A stretch of 50,051 bases of DNA from Paracoccaceae bacterium (GTDB taxonomy: Bacteria; Pseudomonadota; Alphaproteobacteria; Rhodobacterales; Rhodobacteraceae), in assembly GCA_022824005.1 (NCBI GenBank), contig JAJEBG010000008.1, positions 1-50,051 of the forward strand, given 5' to 3'. The translations under genes and the position numbers were made by a program. Positions 47,055-50,051 of the stretch are shown here, piece after piece. How positions within the stretch are numbered: the first letter of the stretch is position 1; the number at the start of each line of letters is the position of its first letter. Below the pieces are notes generated by a model. That model worked only from the letters and a program-made list of their open reading frames with translations. It was not told the origin of the DNA and made no database searches.

Positions 47055-49859
47055 TTATCGCACATGGGGCCGATCTCCGCGTCGTTTCCTTTTCGTTATC
47101 AGCTTGTCGGTTAACGGAGCCTGCATCTCCTCATACAGCAAGAATAGATGCTCCACCCGCTCGCGCTCGGAGGAGAAACCGCCGCGCCGGTAGAGCCGGT
47201 CCACCGCGCGGTCCAGCACTTGATGCGCCTTGCGCAAGTTCGGCGGCATCAGGTCCGGGTCGTAGAGATCAGCCAGGGTTGCATCCTGATGGACGGCGCG
47301 AGCGTCGAGCACCGCCTGTGCCAGCGGTTTCAGCTTCGACAGGTCCGCGTCCCTGGGCGGCAGCGGAAAGGTGTTGTAGACGACGCCCACGGAATACATG
47401 TAGCGGCTTTCCAACCGTCCGGTTATCGCCCGCATCCATGCCATATGCATAGCGGACGTGAGCAATGCGAAATCTGCGAGAGTCGCATTGGGAAGAAGTC
47501 GGAGCTTTTCACTCGGAATCACCGGTGGATCAAGATATCCAATCGGCACATAGTCACGGCGTTCCGAACTGGTCTGCGGGACAATTAGGAATGGATACTC
47601 CGGGACAACCGTGACGCCGTAAGCGCTCGGGTAATCAGCAAGCCTTCTGGTGGTGTGCCTCTTGCTCTTCGCTCGGAACGCGCGGACAGCCTTCAGCCTC
47701 TCAGCAACCATTGGCAAGCCGCGCAGCTCTTGGGGAGTAATCTCCGCTGTGTGGAGAATCCATCGCACATCACCACGAATGAACTCGCGGGCACCCGGAA
47801 ACGGTCGGAAGAACGGACTCGCACTCGGTTCATGTTCGAGAAAGGCCGCCTTCCCTTCGCTCGAAAAGGTCAGATTTCCATCTTCGAGCGGTTGAGTGCC
47901 TGTTATCAACCTATCCATTCCGTTGATCGGCGCGCTTTCCTCCTGCACCACCAGATACGGATCGGATAGCCCGCCCGCGTCAAAGAGGTATGGCGACAGC
48001 GCCGCGTGGCGGCTTTCCTCCGGGTCGCCGTTGATGTCGGGATAGCTGAACAGCCGTTTCTCCGGTCGCGCGGCCTTCCGGTGGTCGAGACCGAGAATGA
48101 CGACATGGACATGCGCCTTGCCGCGTGCGTCCGAGCCCCAGGCGAATGTCCGGTGCGCGAAGGCGATCTCCAGTTTGCAGCGCCCGAACAGGACCGGCCA
48201 GAGTTGCGCGACCTGTTCGCCCTGTGTGATCGAGTTGGTCGCAACGAGGCCAATCCGGGCCGTGCTGCCTTTCACATACTCCCCTGCCTTGATGAACCAT
48301 GCGGCGACGTAATCAAGCGTCCCGCCGCTCTTGCCGAGCGCCGCGATCCCGCGCACCTGCGCGCGTTGCTCCGCCGTCTGGAATTTCGCACCTACGAAGG
48401 GCGGGTTGCCCAGCACGAACGAACACTCGCCCGCCAGCAGCAATTCGGACCAGTCGGCTTCAAGCGCGTCACCGTGGACGATGTGCGGCGATTTCTCCAA
48501 TGGAATGCGAACGAAGGTCTGGCCGAACTCCAGACTCAGCTGGTTGTTCATGATGTGGTCCATCATCCACAACGCAGACTCCGCGATGCGGGCCGGGAAC
48601 TCGCCAAGCTCAATCCCGTAGAACTGGTTCACGTCCACCACGGACTCCCACGTCACATCGAACGTCGCACCTTTGGTCACGGCGGTCGCTCCCCGAATCT
48701 CGCGGATGACCTCGATTTCGAGCGTCCGCAATTCCCGGTAGGCGATGATGAGGAAGTTGCCACACCCGCAGGCCGGGTCGAAGAACGTCAAGCTGCCGAG
48801 CTTCGCCTGAAACTGCCGGAGCGCCGCGAGACGGCCCCGGCGGCGCGCTTTCGCCCGCTCGAACTCAGCCCGCAGGTCGTCCATAACCAGCGGCTCGATC
48901 ACCTTGAGGATGTTCTTCTCGGTCGTGTAGTGCGCCCCTTGCGCCCGCCGCTCCGCCGGGTCCATCACCGACTGGAACAACGCACCGAAGATCGCGGGAG
49001 AGATGCTTGACCAGTCGAAGCGGCATGCATCCAGCAGTGCCCCGCGCATCGCCGCGTCAAACGAGAACGTCCGCAAGTGCCCCTTGAAGAGATCGCCGTT
49101 GACGTAGGGAAACCGCGCCAGATCCTCGTCCAGTGTTGCGGCGCGCCTGTCCTCCGGCGTGTCGAGAATCTCGAACAGTTGCGCAAGCCACGGCCCGAGA
49201 TCGGCTCCGTCCTCGCCGGTGCGCGTCTCGATGAAGTCGAGGAAGATGTCGCGCGGTTCGAACACCCCAGTGTCGTCGGCGAACATGCAGAACACGACGC
49301 GCACGAGGAAGCGTTCGAGATCGTGGCCCCCGTGTCCGGCATCAGCGAGCGCGTCGTGCAGTTGCCCGACCAGCTCGGCCGCTTCGATGCTCGCCGGGTC
49401 CTGATCGCGGAACGTCCGGCGCTGCACGCCGAGGATGAAGCCGAACGACTCGACGTGCGCGGGAAGGTCCGCGAGCGCGAAAGCCACAACATCCCGCTCG
49501 TCGAGATCGTTTAGCTCGAAGGTCTGAAAATCGCTCACCAGAATGTAGCGCGGGCGCTCGCGCTCAGGCAGCGCGTCGAAATATTCCCCGGCCTGTTCGT
49601 ACGCTTTGCGGAGATCGCGCCCGGCGCTCTTCTGTTCGACGATGAGCACGCCCGGCCAGAACAGGTCGATGAAACCGGAGCGATTGTCGAGCTTGGAGAC
49701 GTGTTGCTCGTAGCGGGCAACCTCACGGCGGCGCTTTCCGAAGACCTCGAAGAACTCGTTGTAGAAGCTCTGCGTCTCGCCCTTCTCGTAGGCCGCGTCC
49801 CGCCACTCCTTGGCGAAGGACGCGGCGCGCACCCGCACTTCGTTCCAAGAGAGGCGCAC
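47055..49859 (-). CDS. MmeI-like type IIL restriction-modification enzyme
   Basis: Type IIL enzymes combine endonuclease, N6-adenine methyltransferase and target recognition in one chain. The 934-residue protein matches MmeI in order and length. The N-terminal nuclease FIDLFWPGVLIVEQKSAG has D65, E75 and K77 (PD-ExK). A helical spacer with YTTEKNILKVIEPL follows, then methyltransferase motif I FFDPACGCGNFL (359-370), motif IV NPPF (485-488), and a TRD and C-terminal helical region with RLESRYMYSVGVVYNTFPLP. All catalytic residues are present. GTG at 49859 follows AGAGGAG. It should protect its own DNA by one-strand methylation. Composition is very G+C-rich, suggesting transfer. Confidence 0.9.
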   Translation of the reverse strand: MRLSWNEVRVRAASFAKEWRDAAYEKGETQSFYNEFFEVFGKRRREVARYEQHVSKLDNRSGFIDLFWPGVLIVEQKSAGRDLRKAYEQAGEYFDALPERERPRYILVSDFQTFELNDLDERDVVAFALADLPAHVESFGFILGVQRRTFRDQDPASIEAAELVGQLHDALADAGHGGHDLERFLVRVVFCMFADDTGVFEPRDIFLDFIETRTGEDGADLGPWLAQLFEILDTPEDRRAATLDEDLARFPYVNGDLFKGHLRTFSFDAAMRGALLDACRFDWSSISPAIFGALFQSVMDPAERRAQGAHYTTEKNILKVIEPLVMDDLRAEFERAKARRRGRLAALRQFQAKLGSLTFFDPACGCGNFLIIAYRELRTLEIEVIREIRGATAVTKGATFDVTWESVVDVNQFYGIELGEFPARIAESALWMMDHIMNNQLSLEFGQTFVRIPLEKSPHIVHGDALEADWSELLLAGECSFVLGNPPFVGAKFQTAEQRAQVRGIAALGKSGGTLDYVAAWFIKAGEYVKGSTARIGLVATNSITQGEQVAQLWPVLFGRCKLEIAFAHRTFAWGSDARGKAHVHVVILGLDHRKAARPEKRLFSYPDINGDPEESRHAALSPYLFDAGGLSDPYLVVQEESAPINGMDRLITGTQPLEDGNLTFSSEGKAAFLEHEPSASPFFRPFPGAREFIRGDVRWILHTAEITPQELRGLPMVAERLKAVRAFRAKSKRHTTRRLADYPSAYGVTVVPEYPFLIVPQTSSERRDYVPIGYLDPPVIPSEKLRLLPNATLADFALLTSAMHMAWMRAITGRLESRYMYSVGVVYNTFPLPPRDADLSKLKPLAQAVLDARAVHQDATLADLYDPDLMPPNLRKAHQVLDRAVDRLYRRGGFSSERERVEHLFLLYEEMQAPLTDKLITKRKRRGDRPHVR

Positions 49860-49945
49860 CCCGCTACTCCTCTGTCGTACGGATCACGGGACTTGGCCAC
49901 CGAGAAGCGCAGTGTCCAGCAACCATCGGATCGAGCGAGACCGGG

Positions 49946-50051
49946 CTACTGAGGGACGGCATCGCGTGCCCTCATGTCCTCTGGCCATCCATGTGCCATT
50001 CGCGCCCGCGCAAGCTCGTAGCTCGCCTGCATTCGCATCCAGTGATCGGCC
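49946..50051 (-). CDS. C-terminus of a HigA-like HTH antitoxin, truncated by window edge
   Basis: The frame enters from the right edge and ends at TAG 49948-49946. It reads ADHWMRMQASYELARARMAH then GWPEDMRARDAVPQ. The W-x-R-M-Q-x-x-Y-x-L-x-x-A-R pattern is the C-terminal helix of HigA-type XRE antitoxins. Only 34 residues are visible and the HTH itself is outside. It precedes the type IIL gene by 86 bp on the same strand. Confidence 0.5.
   Translation of the reverse strand, partial: ADHWMRMQASYELARARMAHGWPEDMRARDAVPQ

Noticed and set aside
48006-49010. 334-codon plus-strand frame inside the type IIL gene
   Set aside because: It arises from G+C-rich codon bias opposite a clearly homologous MmeI-like protein; R/E/L-rich with no domain.

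Overview
The window looks like chromosomal DNA of an alphaproteobacterium of moderate G+C. The F1 part of the ATP synthase forms its own operon, atpHAGDC, without the F0 genes, as is usual in that class. Several other neighbourhoods also fit: fsa-DUF484-xerC next to priA, hisC-tyrC, a SAM methyltransferase divergent from gloB, and a phasin gene preceded by PhaR-type operator half-sites. Genus cannot be fixed from the sequence; a marine or host-associated lineage is only a guess.

Layout. 1-6.7 kb: an edge-truncated DUF1624 membrane protein, prs (PRPP synthetase) and the convergent atpHAGDC operon. 6.9-11 kb: a phenol-hydroxylase-fold monooxygenase resembling 3-hydroxybenzoate 4-monooxygenase, a second FAD oxidoreductase and a methyltransferase, all on the minus strand. 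11-17 kb: gloB, clpA (no clpS beside it), a phasin gene and recD2. 17.1-18 kb: remains of an AAA-type ATPase gene. 18-26.9 kb: a MotA-like/OmpA-like pair whose OmpA partner carries about 600 residues of coiled coil, an SPFH-NfeD pair, a ChaC-like cyclotransferase, DUF2125, tyrC and hisC. 30.6-45.1 kb: priA, fsa, DUF484, xerC, urate catabolism genes (puuD, uraH), malic enzyme maeB, a C4-dicarboxylate TRAP transporter and an AceE/transketolase-like ThDP enzyme.

Two accessory segments interrupt this core. Segment A (about 27.4-30.5 kb, between hisC and priA) holds an IS1380-family remnant, an IS5-family remnant and an AbiE-type (type IV) toxin-antitoxin operon. The operon is bounded by direct copies of about 117 bp of the IS1380 end. 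The antitoxin is intact. The toxin carries two opposite-sign one-base shifts, one inside the nucleotidyltransferase active site and one in a run of eight Cs, and its restored stop lies in a 132-bp MITE-like element. Segment B (45.1 kb to the right edge) holds a transposase C-terminal remnant, a decayed LA2681-type HEPN gene, an apparently intact MmeI-like type IIL restriction-modification enzyme and the end of a HigA-like antitoxin gene.

Functionally the core covers energy (F1 ATPase), C4-dicarboxylate uptake linked to malic enzyme, urate degradation, aromatic amino acid and histidine synthesis, replication restart and chromosome dimer resolution. The accessory segments are mostly defence genes in various states of decay. 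I found no rRNA, tRNA or CRISPR array. The most unusual items are the MotA/giant-coil OmpA pair, the double-frameshifted AbiE toxin with its mobile-element boundary, the degraded HEPN gene and the PhaR-type operators.
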